Of a stretch of 64,000 nt of DNA, positions 18,561-28,200 are shown one piece after another. The first letter of the stretch is position 1, and each line of letters starts with the position of its first letter. Origin of the DNA: Haloferula luteola. Its GTDB lineage: Bacteria > Verrucomicrobiota > Verrucomicrobiia > Verrucomicrobiales > Akkermansiaceae. The position numbers and the translations under genes are program-made. Below the pieces are notes generated by a model. It was given only the letters and a program-made list of their open reading frames with translations. It did no database searches and was not told the origin of the DNA. The stretch lies in assembly GCF_014201715.1 (NCBI RefSeq), contig NZ_JACHFD010000015.1:1-64000 (forward strand). The letters run 5' to 3'.

Positions 18561-18624
18561 TGGTCGGGCGGAATCAGAGTGTGGACACCCTTGGCTGTCC
18601 ACTCCTGGGGGAGCCGCCCGACCA
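18561..18624. ncRNA. Candidate structured RNA or regulatory stem-loop
   Basis: TGGTCGGGCGG (18561-18571) pairs perfectly with CCGCCCGACCA (18614-18624). A second stem is nested inside: GTGGACA (18581-18587) with TGTCCAC (18596-18602). Two coaxial perfect stems in an untranslated stretch suggest a folded transcript; strand is unknown because the structure is symmetric. No T-run follows, so it is not a standard terminator. Confidence 0.4.
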
Positions 18625-18664
18625 CCGGTCAACCACTGCCTTCCGAGGCTTCGAGCCAACAAAC

Positions 18665-18679
18665 GTGCAACACTTGCAC
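18665..18679. promoter_or_regulatory. Operator-like palindrome
   Basis: GTGCAACACTTGCAC is a perfect 6-3-6 palindrome located between the divergent operons, a size and symmetry typical of dimeric regulator sites. The binding protein is unknown. Confidence 0.3.
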
Positions 18680-18796
18680 ATCACGAGACCGCCCGCCGGT
18701 TCTCGCCCCGCCCTTCACCCGCCAACATGGCACCGGGAAATGACGTCACCACGCTGAGAGGAAGTTTCCCTGACTTCACTGTAGAGAGGTTATCGT

Positions 18797-18842
18797 AAGC
18801 CCCGGGAGGAGCCCGCCCAGAAGAGCTTCCTTCCCGGGGCTT
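18797..18842 (+). promoter_or_regulatory. GC-rich stem-loop upstream of PEP-CTERM gene
   Basis: AAGCCCCGGGA (18797-18807) pairs perfectly with TCCCGGGGCTT (18832-18842) around a 24-base loop, about 150 bases before the gene at 18990. There is no T-run. It may be a leader structure or attenuator of the operon. Confidence 0.35.
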
Positions 18843-18989
18843 CTCGATTCGGTGGTCACGCCCCTCTCCTTTTGGGCAATCTACCGTCGATCGTTGGCAA
18901 CCCACCGTTAGCCCGATCCCAGCACGTCGGAGCATCTTCCCGCCCCCTCCCCCACATCTCATCATCCGGGGGGGCGAACTCCGACTAAC

Positions 18990-19622
18990 ATGAAATACCT
19001 CATCGCCCTAGCCTCCGTCCTCGGACTGTCCCACGGCGCCGTCCTGCTCGATACCATCGACCTCTCCAGCAGTGAGCAGTCGACCACCGTTTGGACCGAC
19101 CTTACTTCCTCCAACACCGGCCTTGCTGCGGATTCCGGAAGCGGCTCCCTCAGCGTCGTTTCCCCAGGCTTTCAAGCCTCCTCGGGCCTCTACAGCTTCA
19201 TGGCCGACTACGGAACCTCCGTCACCCAGACCACGAGCTTCGATATCCAATCGGTGGTGTTCCAAATCGAGCTCTCTCCCAACGGAGAATTCCCTTACTC
19301 CGGGGGTCCCCTCCTGACTCTTACCACCACCTCTGGAACGCTCCAATTGGCCGCCACGGCCTTTGCTGCAGGTGCTACTGAATGGCGCACCACCGGAATG
19401 GGAGAAACCGCCTACTCCTCCTACGCCTGGCAATGGGACCTCTCCGCATACGGAGACACCATCACCTCCGTCACCGTCGATACGCCACTCGCCGTTCACA
19501 GCTCGGTGACCGGAGCCCGCATTGATGTTGGCGACTCCTTCCAGGCGGTCGTCGTGCCCGAGCCCTCCGCGCTCCTCCTCTCACTCGCAGGGGCCGGCTT
19601 CCTGTTCCGCCGCCGTCGCTGA
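18990..19622 (+). CDS. PEP-CTERM protein, first gene of heme-type uptake operon
   Basis: 210 residues. Signal peptide MKYLIALASVLGLSHGAVLL. The body is beta-rich, with a core SFDIQSVVFQIELSPNGEF and a later YAWQWDLSAYGDTITSVTV. The C-terminus is VVPEPSALLLSLAGAGFLFR plus RRRR, an exosortase sorting signal. It is clearly homologous to the protein at 35930-36763 (QTLVFQIQIG, YALQWDLSG), defining a paralogous family. Being first in an operon with a heme-type receptor suggests a surface ligand-binding or capture role, which is inference. Confidence 0.85.
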   Translation: MKYLIALASVLGLSHGAVLLDTIDLSSSEQSTTVWTDLTSSNTGLAADSGSGSLSVVSPGFQASSGLYSFMADYGTSVTQTTSFDIQSVVFQIELSPNGEFPYSGGPLLTLTTTSGTLQLAATAFAAGATEWRTTGMGETAYSSYAWQWDLSAYGDTITSVTVDTPLAVHSSVTGARIDVGDSFQAVVVPEPSALLLSLAGAGFLFRRRR

Positions 19623-19647
19623 ATTCCAACACCTCCATCGCACCGCC

Positions 19648-20577
19648 ATGAACCCTTCCCATTCGGCTCTCGCCGGACTCCTCGTCGTTATCGCCCCCCT
19701 GACCGCAGCGGAACCGACTTCCTTTGAAAAAGATCGCGCCGCCATCCTCGCAATGGCGGGCGAATTCCAGGTCTCATTCCACTTCCAGGAAACCGTTCCT
19801 CTTCAAAAGGACTACACCCCGACGGAAAAGCCCTACGACGAGTCCGCCTTCGAAACCGTCAAGCTCGTCGAAGACGAGGGCACCCGCATCACCCTCCAGC
19901 ACCTCCTTCAGGTCGGCCCCACCGTCGTCAAACATTGGGCGCAAACTTGGACCTACGAAGACTCCAGTATCCTCGAATTCGAAGGACACCACCACTGGAC
20001 CGTCCGGCAACTTGATCCCGAGACCGTCCGCGGAACCTGGACTCAAAAGGTCACCCAGATCGACGATGCTCCCCGCTACGAAGGCTTCGCCGCCTGGGTT
20101 CATCAAGGAGACTCCAGCACCTGGACAGCCACTGCCCACCGTCCGAAACCACGACGTGAAAAAGATCGTGACGACTACGACATTCTCTTCGTCACCAACC
20201 GTCACACCGTCACCACCAACGGCTGGTTCCACGAACAAGATAATGCCAAATGGCGGGTCCGCGATGGTCGCCAGGCCCCCCTCTGCCGTGAGGCGGGACT
20301 CAACACCTATCGCCGCATCGAAGGACACGACTTCGCCAAGGCGAATACCTACTGGCAGAAAACCGAGAATTTCTGGAAGCAAGTTCGCGACACCTGGGAT
20401 CAACTGGTTCCCCCCAGCGGCACCATCGAAGTCAGCCCCTCGTCCGATCTAGGACGTCGCTTTGACGTGATCGGCAGCCTCTCCGAAGAAGCCGAGGACG
20501 GTGAAATGCCCGCTGCCGAGGAAATCCGCAAGTCGGTCGCCTCCTTCCTCAAGATCACCTCAGAACCCTCTCCGTGA
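19648..20577 (+). CDS. DUF6607-like secreted protein
   Basis: 309 residues from the ATG at 19648, which gives a signal peptide (MNPSHSALAGLLVVIAPLTA then AEP). The mature protein has the beta-strand and aromatic pattern I associate with DUF6607: FQVSFHFQETVPL, LQHLLQVG, VKHWAQTWTYEDSSILEF, WTQKVTQIDDAPRYEG, and ALCREA-type APLCREAGLNTYRRIEGHD. The biochemical role is unknown to me; it probably acts in the periplasm. It starts 25 bases after the PEP-CTERM gene and its stop overlaps the GTG start of the receptor gene. Confidence 0.75.
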   Translation: MNPSHSALAGLLVVIAPLTAAEPTSFEKDRAAILAMAGEFQVSFHFQETVPLQKDYTPTEKPYDESAFETVKLVEDEGTRITLQHLLQVGPTVVKHWAQTWTYEDSSILEFEGHHHWTVRQLDPETVRGTWTQKVTQIDDAPRYEGFAAWVHQGDSSTWTATAHRPKPRREKDRDDYDILFVTNRHTVTTNGWFHEQDNAKWRVRDGRQAPLCREAGLNTYRRIEGHDFAKANTYWQKTENFWKQVRDTWDQLVPPSGTIEVSPSSDLGRRFDVIGSLSEEAEDGEMPAAEEIRKSVASFLKITSEPSP

Positions 20578-22868
20578 ACGTCCCGCGCATCACGTTCACG
20601 ATGGCGGTGCTCGCGCTTCCCACCGCGGCGGAGGAATCCTCCGCCGCGGTGCCGGAAGGCAGCATCCTGACTGGAGAGATCGATCCTCTCGTGATCACTG
20701 TGGCAACTCGCCAACAGACGGCATGGATCGATTCACCCGGGTCCGTACTCCAGGCCTCCGCCGAAGATCTCATCCGCCAAGGCACTTTCGACCTCGCTGG
20801 ATTCGCCAAGTACGATCCCACCGTCAGCTTGCCCTTTGATTTCACCAGCGGCGATGGAGCCTTCGCCTACGGCCAGAGTGGCTACGGGTCCATCAACATC
20901 CGCGGGGTGGAGGGAAATCGCATCGCCGTCGAACTCGACGGCGTGCGCCAACCTCCGCAATACGTCTCCACCTCCTTCGACCTCGGGGCCTCCGATGGAG
21001 CGGGCGGCATTGGACGCGACTATTTCGATCCCGCCATGTTCGAAATGATCGAAGTTCTCAAAGGGGGAGGCAGCGCCCTCTACGGCAGCGACGCTCTCGG
21101 CGGAGTGGTTGCCTTCCGCACCCCCGACCCAGAGACCTTCCTCAAAGGGCAATCCTCCGGAGGACTTCTCCGCACCCAGTATTTTTCGACGAATCAAAGC
21201 TTTGCCACGCAGGTTGGCGGAGCCCTTCGGCAGGGTGATTCCGCCGTCATGCTTCTCTATGGTGGTCGCTGGGGAGAGGAAACCGCCAACCATGGCGAAG
21301 TTTCGCCCAATCCCTCTGACTTCCATTCGCTTTCAGCCCTGCTCAAGGCCGAGCACCGCTGGAACGATCACACCTTCCGCCTCGCCATCGAACTCTTCGA
21401 TCGGGAGACCTTCACCGACGCGCGCAGCGCGGTGACCTCGGCATTTCCTGTATTCACCGATTTCGTTTACAACAAGCAGTACCTCGATCGCCAACGCGTC
21501 AGCCTGCGCTGGGAGTTCGAACCCGCCTCTCCCTGGCTCGACCGCCTCGACACTCACCTTTACTGGCAGCACGCAGGTTCCCTCAGTGAAAATCAGGCTG
21601 CCTCACTTCCCCTGGTGATTCTCGGCACCCCCATTCCCGGAACCGAACGCTTCCGACGGCAACGCATCACCTTCGATACTGACATCGCTGGCTTCACCAC
21701 GACCACCCGTCACCAATTCGAAGATCCCCTCGGTGGTGAGCATCGACTCACCAGTGGCATCGATCTCTCACTGGAGTCCGGGGAAAACTCCTTCGTTCGG
21801 TTCGACTCTGGCGCGACAACCGATGTCAACCGCACCGCGTTCGCGCCCACCGACACCCTCCGTGCCGGCTTTTTCACCCAGGATGAAATCCAAATCGGCG
21901 ACCGCTGGACTCTCACCCCCGGCCTCCGTCTCGATTGGCAATCCATCGACCCTCAACCCAACGCGGCCTACTTGGCCCGACTCAATGAACTCGGTCGCTT
22001 CAGCCAGGAACCACCGACCGATTTCCAAAATCTGGCCCTCTCACCCCGGCTCTCTCTCACCTGGCGTCCCGTCGAACCGATCAGCGCCTATTTCAACTAT
22101 GCCCACGGCGTCCGGAACCCCTCAGCGGAAGAACTCTCCATGGTGTTTGACCATCCTCCGTCAGGTGGCAGTCCGGCCGGATCCATGACGGTCCCCAATC
22201 CCGATCTGGAAGAAGAAACCAGCGACGCATTCGAAATCGGAATCAAGTCCGAAGGCGCCATCGGCCGCATCCAAGCCGCCGCCTTCTACACCCATTATCG
22301 GAATTTCATTGAAAACGGAATCCCCACAGGCGCCACCACCACCGACGGCCGGGACATCCTCACCACGATGAACCGCAGCGAGGCGGAGATCTACGGGCTC
22401 GAACTTGCAGGACAACTCGAACTCGGATCCCTGCACAGCGCTGCCGATGGCTGGCAACTCGGCCTCGCCGCCGCTTCGACCCGTGGCACCAACCTGACCG
22501 ATCACCTTCCTCTCAACTCGATCGAGCCAGTTCAGGCCATCGCCCACATCGGCTACGAGAACCCCAGTGGAACCTTCGGAACCCGGCTCACCGGCACCTG
22601 GACGGCAGCCGTCGATCGTGTCGACAACACCACCAACCAGGGAAACTACTTCCTCCCGCCATCCTGGTTCACGCTCGACTTGGGCATGTGGTGGCAGCCG
22701 GTCGAGGACTTCCAGGTCCACCTTGGCCTGAACAACCTGCTCGACGAAAAATATTGGTCCTGGGGGAGCGTCCGCCGCGGCAATGGCCACCTCGGGGGCA
22801 ATACCATCGACGACCGCACGACCGCTCCAGGCCGCAACTTCAGTCTCTCCGTTACCAAGACTTTCTAA
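20574..22868 (+). CDS. TonB-dependent outer-membrane receptor, heme type
   Basis: 764 residues from a GTG that overlaps the previous stop. Signal peptide, TonB-box-like DPLVITVATR, plug domain (YGSINIRGVEGNRIAVELDG and IEVLKGGGSALYGSDALGG) and a 22-strand barrel ending in aromatic TKTF. In the barrel a FRAP-like RNPSAEELS box, a His in VFDHPP and the NPDL box (VPNPDLEEETS) appear in the order that defines heme/hemoglobin receptors, where the His between the boxes helps bind heme. Substrate is therefore probably heme; another metal-porphyrin is possible. Confidence 0.85.
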   Translation: MNVPRITFTMAVLALPTAAEESSAAVPEGSILTGEIDPLVITVATRQQTAWIDSPGSVLQASAEDLIRQGTFDLAGFAKYDPTVSLPFDFTSGDGAFAYGQSGYGSINIRGVEGNRIAVELDGVRQPPQYVSTSFDLGASDGAGGIGRDYFDPAMFEMIEVLKGGGSALYGSDALGGVVAFRTPDPETFLKGQSSGGLLRTQYFSTNQSFATQVGGALRQGDSAVMLLYGGRWGEETANHGEVSPNPSDFHSLSALLKAEHRWNDHTFRLAIELFDRETFTDARSAVTSAFPVFTDFVYNKQYLDRQRVSLRWEFEPASPWLDRLDTHLYWQHAGSLSENQAASLPLVILGTPIPGTERFRRQRITFDTDIAGFTTTTRHQFEDPLGGEHRLTSGIDLSLESGENSFVRFDSGATTDVNRTAFAPTDTLRAGFFTQDEIQIGDRWTLTPGLRLDWQSIDPQPNAAYLARLNELGRFSQEPPTDFQNLALSPRLSLTWRPVEPISAYFNYAHGVRNPSAEELSMVFDHPPSGGSPAGSMTVPNPDLEEETSDAFEIGIKSEGAIGRIQAAAFYTHYRNFIENGIPTGATTTDGRDILTTMNRSEAEIYGLELAGQLELGSLHSAADGWQLGLAAASTRGTNLTDHLPLNSIEPVQAIAHIGYENPSGTFGTRLTGTWTAAVDRVDNTTNQGNYFLPPSWFTLDLGMWWQPVEDFQVHLGLNNLLDEKYWSWGSVRRGNGHLGGNTIDDRTTAPGRNFSLSVTKTF

Positions 22869-22870
22869 CC

Positions 22871-23659
22871 GTGAAATCCCTCGCCATCCTGGCCCTCGCC
22901 ACCTCTTTCCAGGCCCAGACTCTGACACCGCTTCAGGACAGCGACGTCTACGCCTACCTTGATCGCCCGACCAGTTCCATCGCCACCCTCGGCGTCAACG
23001 CCAGTGGCACTGGTGCCCCTCACTCGCAACGGTCGCTCATCCAATTCGATCTCAGCTCCCTTCCCCTCGGTCCAGAGCAGCTTGGCTCTGCAAAACTCCG
23101 GCTCTTCGTCATCAAACCTGATCCCACTTACGGTAACCTTGGTACAGGGGACGTCGAAATATTCCGACAAGGAGGGACATGGGCAGTAGCCACACTTCGC
23201 TGGAGCCAACTGCAACCCGCGGAATCGCACGGCCTGTTCGCCATCACCGACGACTCCGCCGACCAGTGGATCGAAATCGACGTCACCACCCTGGTTCGCG
23301 AGTGGCTCGACGGAACCTATCCCAACTATGGGTTTCTCCTGCAAGCCGCGGTGGAGGACCCCGCCTCCCTCAATGTCACCTTTGCCTCGATGGAAGTCCC
23401 CGGCTATCGCCCACAACTCGTTCTCACCGAAGCCGAGGTTCAGCCAACCCTTTTCATCGATCGGCAGGACCACCAGACCGTCCTCCGCTGGCCAGCGAGC
23501 ACCTCCTGGACTCTAGAACAAAGTCCATCGCTTGCTCCCGGATCCTGGTCCCCCGTCGAAGCGTCCCCGACCATCCTCGACGGAGAAGCCGTCCTCGAAC
23601 TGGATCCCCCATCATCGAAGTCGTTTTTCCGGCTCAACTCTGATCCCAGCGCCGATTGA
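22871..23659 (+). CDS. Secreted protein with DNRLRE-like domain
   Basis: 262 residues starting at a GTG two bases after the receptor stop. A short signal peptide (KSLAILALATSFQAQ) is followed by a domain of the DNRLRE/CBM96 type: LTPLQDSDVYAYLDRP, RSLIQFDLSSLPLG, AKLRLFVIK, and WIEIDVTTLVREWLDGTYPN then YGFLLQA. The last 70 residues form a small beta domain common in Verrucomicrobia (LRWPASTSWTLEQSPSLAPG ... FFRLN). It probably binds at the cell surface as an accessory to the receptor. No C-terminal sorting tail. Confidence 0.75.
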   Translation: MKSLAILALATSFQAQTLTPLQDSDVYAYLDRPTSSIATLGVNASGTGAPHSQRSLIQFDLSSLPLGPEQLGSAKLRLFVIKPDPTYGNLGTGDVEIFRQGGTWAVATLRWSQLQPAESHGLFAITDDSADQWIEIDVTTLVREWLDGTYPNYGFLLQAAVEDPASLNVTFASMEVPGYRPQLVLTEAEVQPTLFIDRQDHQTVLRWPASTSWTLEQSPSLAPGSWSPVEASPTILDGEAVLELDPPSSKSFFRLNSDPSAD

Positions 23660-23812
23660 CTGGCAGGGCTCCCCTGTCAGGATGGATCCTCCCGCGTTGC
23701 CTGATTGTCCATGGACGTCGGCACGCAAAGCAAAATATGCGCAATCCACCATCCACCTCTCGCAAGCATCCGTTAGCCGACCTCCCCACGCCCTCCTAAA
23801 AACGGGGCCGAC

Positions 23813-24739
23813 ATGAAAGCTTCCACGCTCGTCGGCCTTCTAGCCGGCACTCTTTTTCTCTCGGCCTGTCGCAAACCCATCTCCGAAACCACCCCTCCCT
23901 CCTCCCATACGGAAAAAACTGCCGTGCTCATCGTCAGCCACGGCTCCCATTCCGAAAGCTGGCGGTCGATGCTCCTCGACATCGAAAGCCAGGCTGAGCC
24001 CGACCTCCTGGCCAGCCCCCACATCGACGATGTCCGCTCGGCTTTCATGGAATACACAGAACCCTCCATCGCCACTCGCCTGAAGGAGTTCGACTCCGAA
24101 GGCTTCACCCATGTCATCCTCGTCCCCGTGCTCCTCACGGTGAGCGACCATTCATTCGACGACATTCCTGTCATCGCTGGGATGCGCGAGGATCCCTCCA
24201 CACAGTCCAGATTGCAGCTCGAGGGCATCGAAACCTACCAGGCAAATGCCGCCGTAACCCTCACCCCACTTCTCGATTTTCCGGACCTCCTCCACGAAAA
24301 CATCGCACGCCGAGCTGCGGCGATGAGTTCCGACCCCACTCAAGAAGGGCTCGTTCTGGTCGCCTACGGAAGTGAGCCCTACAACGCAGAGTGGACTCAA
24401 CTGGTCACCGAGCTCGGACAAAGCACCTGCCAGAAACTCGGCTTCCCCGAGTTCTCATTCGCTTGGTGCGGCCACATCGCCCACTACCAGTCCGAACCGA
24501 CTCAGCAAGCCATCGAACAGATCCTCACCCATCAAAAAAGAGCTCTGGTCGTCCCGCTCCTTGTCGCCATTGATGAGAACTTTCAGGGGCGGATCATTGG
24601 CGGAGCTGTCGATGCGGTCGCACAGCCGGACCGAGTTGCCTATCGCCACGATGCTGTTCTTCCGGACGCGCGGATCCCGAAATGGGTAGTGGAAACCAGC
24701 CTACAACACGCTGCCCAACGGTCATCCGGTCAGCCATGA
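23813..24739 (+). CDS. Lipoprotein class II chelatase (CbiX/CbiK-like), extracytoplasmic
   Basis: 308 residues. The lipobox LSAC at about residues 16-19 predicts a lipidated protein outside the cytoplasm. Two CbiX-like halves are present. The first has AVLIVSHGSHSESW (HGS metal-site motif) and the diagnostic VPVLLTVSDHSFDDIPVIAG. The second has GLVLVAYGSEPYN and VVPLLVAIDENFQGRIIGG, where the His is replaced, so only one half looks catalytic. Cytoplasmic relatives insert Co or Fe into sirohydrochlorin; periplasmic relatives have been linked to heme handling. With a heme-type receptor upstream, metal insertion/removal or holding of an imported tetrapyrrole is plausible. Confidence 0.8.
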   Translation: MKASTLVGLLAGTLFLSACRKPISETTPPSSHTEKTAVLIVSHGSHSESWRSMLLDIESQAEPDLLASPHIDDVRSAFMEYTEPSIATRLKEFDSEGFTHVILVPVLLTVSDHSFDDIPVIAGMREDPSTQSRLQLEGIETYQANAAVTLTPLLDFPDLLHENIARRAAAMSSDPTQEGLVLVAYGSEPYNAEWTQLVTELGQSTCQKLGFPEFSFAWCGHIAHYQSEPTQQAIEQILTHQKRALVVPLLVAIDENFQGRIIGGAVDAVAQPDRVAYRHDAVLPDARIPKWVVETSLQHAAQRSSGQP

Positions 24740-25278
24740 AACGCGGAAGTCGCTACTGGTTGCTCACGGTTCATCGCGATGGTGGATACTTCTTCGCGGG
24801 CATGGTCCTCATCTTTGCCCTTTCCGGCATCGCTCTGAATCATCGAGACGATTGGGATCCGAATTTCGTCATCGAACGCCAGGAAATCCATCGTGCTCCC
24901 GCGGCCTACGACCGCGAAACCCTCCAAGCTTGGCTCGTCCAGGCTGGCATCTCCGATCCCTATCGCGCGCACGACTTCCCCTCTCCGCGGAAAATCAAAG
25001 TCTTCACCCGTTCCGGTTCCCTGCTCTTCGACCTCGAAGCAGGAGACGGCGACTATGAAGCGATTCGACGGCGCCCTCTCTTCTACCAGCTCAACTCTCT
25101 CCACCGACGATCCGGGACCGCGTGGAAACTGTATTCGGACTGCTTCTCGATGGCCCTCATTGCCATTTCTCTGAGCGGCCTTTTCCTGGCCCGCGGTCGC
25201 TATGGATTTCGCTGGCGGGGAGCCGCCCTCACCGCTCTCGGACTGCTGGCTCCCTTGGCGTTCCTTTGGGCTGGCTGA
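24736..25278 (+). CDS. PepSY-associated membrane protein
   Basis: 180 residues from an ATG that overlaps the chelatase stop (ATGA). One membrane helix near the N-terminus (YFFAGMVLIFALSGIALNHR) carries the GIALNH signature of PepSY-associated TM proteins; a periplasmic domain of about 85 residues follows, then two C-terminal helices (FSMALIAISLSGLFLARGR, ALTALGLLAPLAFLWAG). A related protein is at 47518-48168. Such proteins accompany iron/heme uptake genes and are suspected to serve in electron transfer across the inner membrane. Last gene of the operon. Confidence 0.78.
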   Translation: MKRGSRYWLLTVHRDGGYFFAGMVLIFALSGIALNHRDDWDPNFVIERQEIHRAPAAYDRETLQAWLVQAGISDPYRAHDFPSPRKIKVFTRSGSLLFDLEAGDGDYEAIRRRPLFYQLNSLHRRSGTAWKLYSDCFSMALIAISLSGLFLARGRYGFRWRGAALTALGLLAPLAFLWAG

Positions 25279-25292
25279 TGGCTGGCTACGCC

Positions 25293-28200
25293 TCAGGCGA
25301 GCTGCCATCGACGTGCGATCGCTTCCAGAACTTCTCGATCAGATGGGGATTCTTCCCGGCCAAAGTGGGTCGCTTCCAAGCTGGTGATCTCCTCTTCAAT
25401 CTCTGCTTTCGCCGTCGCAGAGAGATGGCCCCGCTCTTGGATCCTGCGCAGGTATCCAATCACGCTCACGGCATGAATCCTCGACGGCAATGGGAGCTGA
25501 TCCACCACCTCGACCTCGGGCCGCCTGCGACGTTTGGCCATCGCCGTTCCACCCAAGGCAACCACTGCGAGCAGACCGCCTCCAATCCAGGCCCAGACCG
25601 GTTGCCGTTCCGAGACACCTAACATCACCTCCTCGCCCACCGGCTGGAGATCCACATCCACATAGCGTTGTCGCAACAGCCCGTCCTCCTTCGCCACCTC
25701 CGCCTTCACCGCAGGAAAGTGAAAGCTTGCAGGCAAGACTCCGTCTTGAGGCTTCAACTCAATCCGCCATTCATGTTCCGACAGGGGCGCCAGATCTTCC
25801 TCCGCAGCATCAAGCTCCACCACTCGTAGACCGCGATCCTCAATGGCCCCTTTTTCAAAACCCTCCATCGCTCCGAGTAGCCCCTCCAAATCCGGCACCA
25901 ACCCATGAGCGCTTGCCTTCACTTCCAAATACAAACTTCCTTTCTCTGCATGGCTACGCTCATCCAGGGTCTGCACCACCTTGAGATCTCGGAAGGGTCG
26001 GGGTTCCGCTTCACCCGCATCGATCGGAACCTCAGATGAAGCGATAGGAAGCACCACGTACCCCGACGTATCATTGAAATCGAGGTCGATCTTCAACGGC
26101 GGGACCCGGTCCACCTGCGGACCCTTTGGCTTCAGAAGAAAATAGGCGTAAGGCGTACGCCTCCATCCGAACTCGGCATCCGTGTGTGACTCGATCTTCT
26201 CACTGTGAAAGGTCAACGAGACGACCTCAAAGTGTTCCTCCAACACCGCCCGCGCTGCTTTCTCAAACTTATCTCGATAGTCCTCAGTCGGGCGACCGAA
26301 GTTCCAGGCGTAGGGCGAGTTGTTTTGATTCTGAAGATACCGCTGAAATCCACCCGCCTCTCTCTCAATCTCCTGAGTGTGCCGTAGATCCACCCGAAGT
26401 CCAAACGGATCATCCGTGCCGACACGATCGGAGCCGTCAATCTCCGCGCGCAGCTCAATCTCGGTGATGAGATCCCGATAGTAGGCCAGCACCTCATCCG
26501 CATCGCGCAGGGCCTCATGCCCCCCCGCAATTTCTGACGCCGCCTCCAGATATCGGAGTTTGAGATCCGGCGCGACGTTGGCGAGGCGGTTGTTGAGCGT
26601 GGTGGCAAAAGCTTTGCGATGCCGCTCGCCCAACTCACCAGGAAGAGCATCCAGCGCCGATTTGATCTTTGGAAACTCAGCCGGCGTGGCCACGTGATGG
26701 CTTTTCAATGCTTCCAGAGTCGGTGAACCGAGGGCGGCAAAGAACCAAGTTTCGAAAGGCTCACTGGATTCCTGAGTCAGGTCCTCGACCGGCAGGGTCT
26801 TCACATAGCTCGCAGCGGCAGCACCGAGGTGATCGAGCGCGGCCCGCTTCTCAGCGGCATGCTGGTTCTCCGGCCCCAGGCTGCTACGGTAATTGCTGTG
26901 TTCAAACTGCAAGGCCGCTAGCTGTTCCTCCAATCGCCAGGCCCCCTCTGGGTCATGAGTCAGAGCCTTCTCCAAGACAGCTTCGGCAGCGACATACCCC
27001 TCAAGGATTTGCTCTTGCAGCTCCTTATCCTTACGCTTGGTCTGATAGGCCTGTTGCAACTTGGGATTGGGCCAGAGACCTGCGAGATTCAGGCGCATTT
27101 TCCCAACGAGTGCCGCTAAAGTCTTCGAGTCCAAGGTCTCCGTGTTGCCAAATACCGAATCGACGGCTTCCACCCGCCACACCTCCGCCTGACTGTGACA
27201 GGAAATGAAGGCGTTCGCCAATTCCGCGTAGAAGCTCTCCCCCAGATCGAGGGCCGCAATCCCTTTCACCAGCCCTGCCAATTCGACCAAATTCCTTTCC
27301 TGCTTCGATCGCGTCAGCGGGATCGAACCCGACTGGTTGTTGAACCCATAGAAATACATGTAGCGCGAACGGTAGTCCTGTTCCTCGTTCGGATTGTGGT
27401 TCTGTGTCCAGACGCGGATCAACTCGCGCACCAATTCTTTCGCCTGCTTTGGATCGGTGGCGGCAATGGACTTGATCCAAGGAAGGGCCGCATTTTCCTC
27501 CTTCACCTTCAGCAGCAGATGGGCCGTTGCCAGCATGCAAGCATCCCGCGTGGAAGCATCAACCGCCTTCAGCCACCTTTCATCCGGGCGGTAATCGAGA
27601 AGTTGACCCGCCGGGATCGGTCGAGCTCCCGATCCTTGATAGCCCGTATCCGGCCGTTCAAAGAATAAATTACCCCAATCATCGTATCTCGGAACCATTC
27701 TCCGAGAATTACTCTGATCTTTCAATTGAGTCACCTCTGCCTCGTGCTCCCACTGTTGGGCAAACAAAGCAAAGATCCCCGACCACTCAGAAGCGTCGAA
27801 TTGCTCTCCGGCGAGCAGAGTGGTCACAGCGGCATGCTGCAGCTTCAGTTGCTCGAGCCGGACCGCTTCATTAGGATTCTCCTGACTTTGCGCGGTCAGA
27901 CTCCCCAAAGACGCCAGGAGCTCCACGCCTTCTCCTTGAGCATCGGCAAAGGTTCTTTCCAGCCACTTGCGACCCGTTTCATCTCCGAGTTCTGGAATGA
28001 TCGACAAAGCTCGAAACAATGCCTCGGCTTTGGCATCGGTGGGAGCTTTTGAATCCGAAAGGAAGGAAGTGGAAATTTCCCAAGCCAAGGGCATCGCATC
28101 CTTACCAGCAGCAGAAGGATCGGTGCGAAACCACTCCACCCAGTACCGGGCAATCAAATTCAGAGCAGCATAGTCGTTCTTCTCCCTGGAAGCCTCCAAC

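Larger units (their letters stand above)
18288..18989. other. 700-bp intergenic region between divergent operons
   Basis: No credible gene is found. It separates the phosphorelay operon (minus) and the heme-type operon (plus) and contains three symmetric structures listed separately: a strong long stem-loop at 18561-18624, a short operator-like palindrome at 18665-18679 and a GC-rich stem-loop at 18797-18842. Promoters for both operons should lie here. Confidence 0.6.

Noticed and set aside
18681-18965. Minus-strand 94-codon frame in the intergenic region
   Set aside because: Low-complexity Gly/Arg/Ser composition and no recognisable feature; it overlaps the stem-loop at 18797-18842.
23660-23682. 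Terminator after the DNRLRE-like gene
   Set aside because: A short CTGGCAGG/CCTGTCAG hairpin is present but has no T-run, so termination is not supported; the chelatase gene may still be co-transcribed.
23813-24739. Cytoplasmic sirohydrochlorin cobaltochelatase of B12 synthesis
   Set aside because: The lipobox places it outside the cytoplasm and no other corrin or siroheme biosynthesis gene is nearby.
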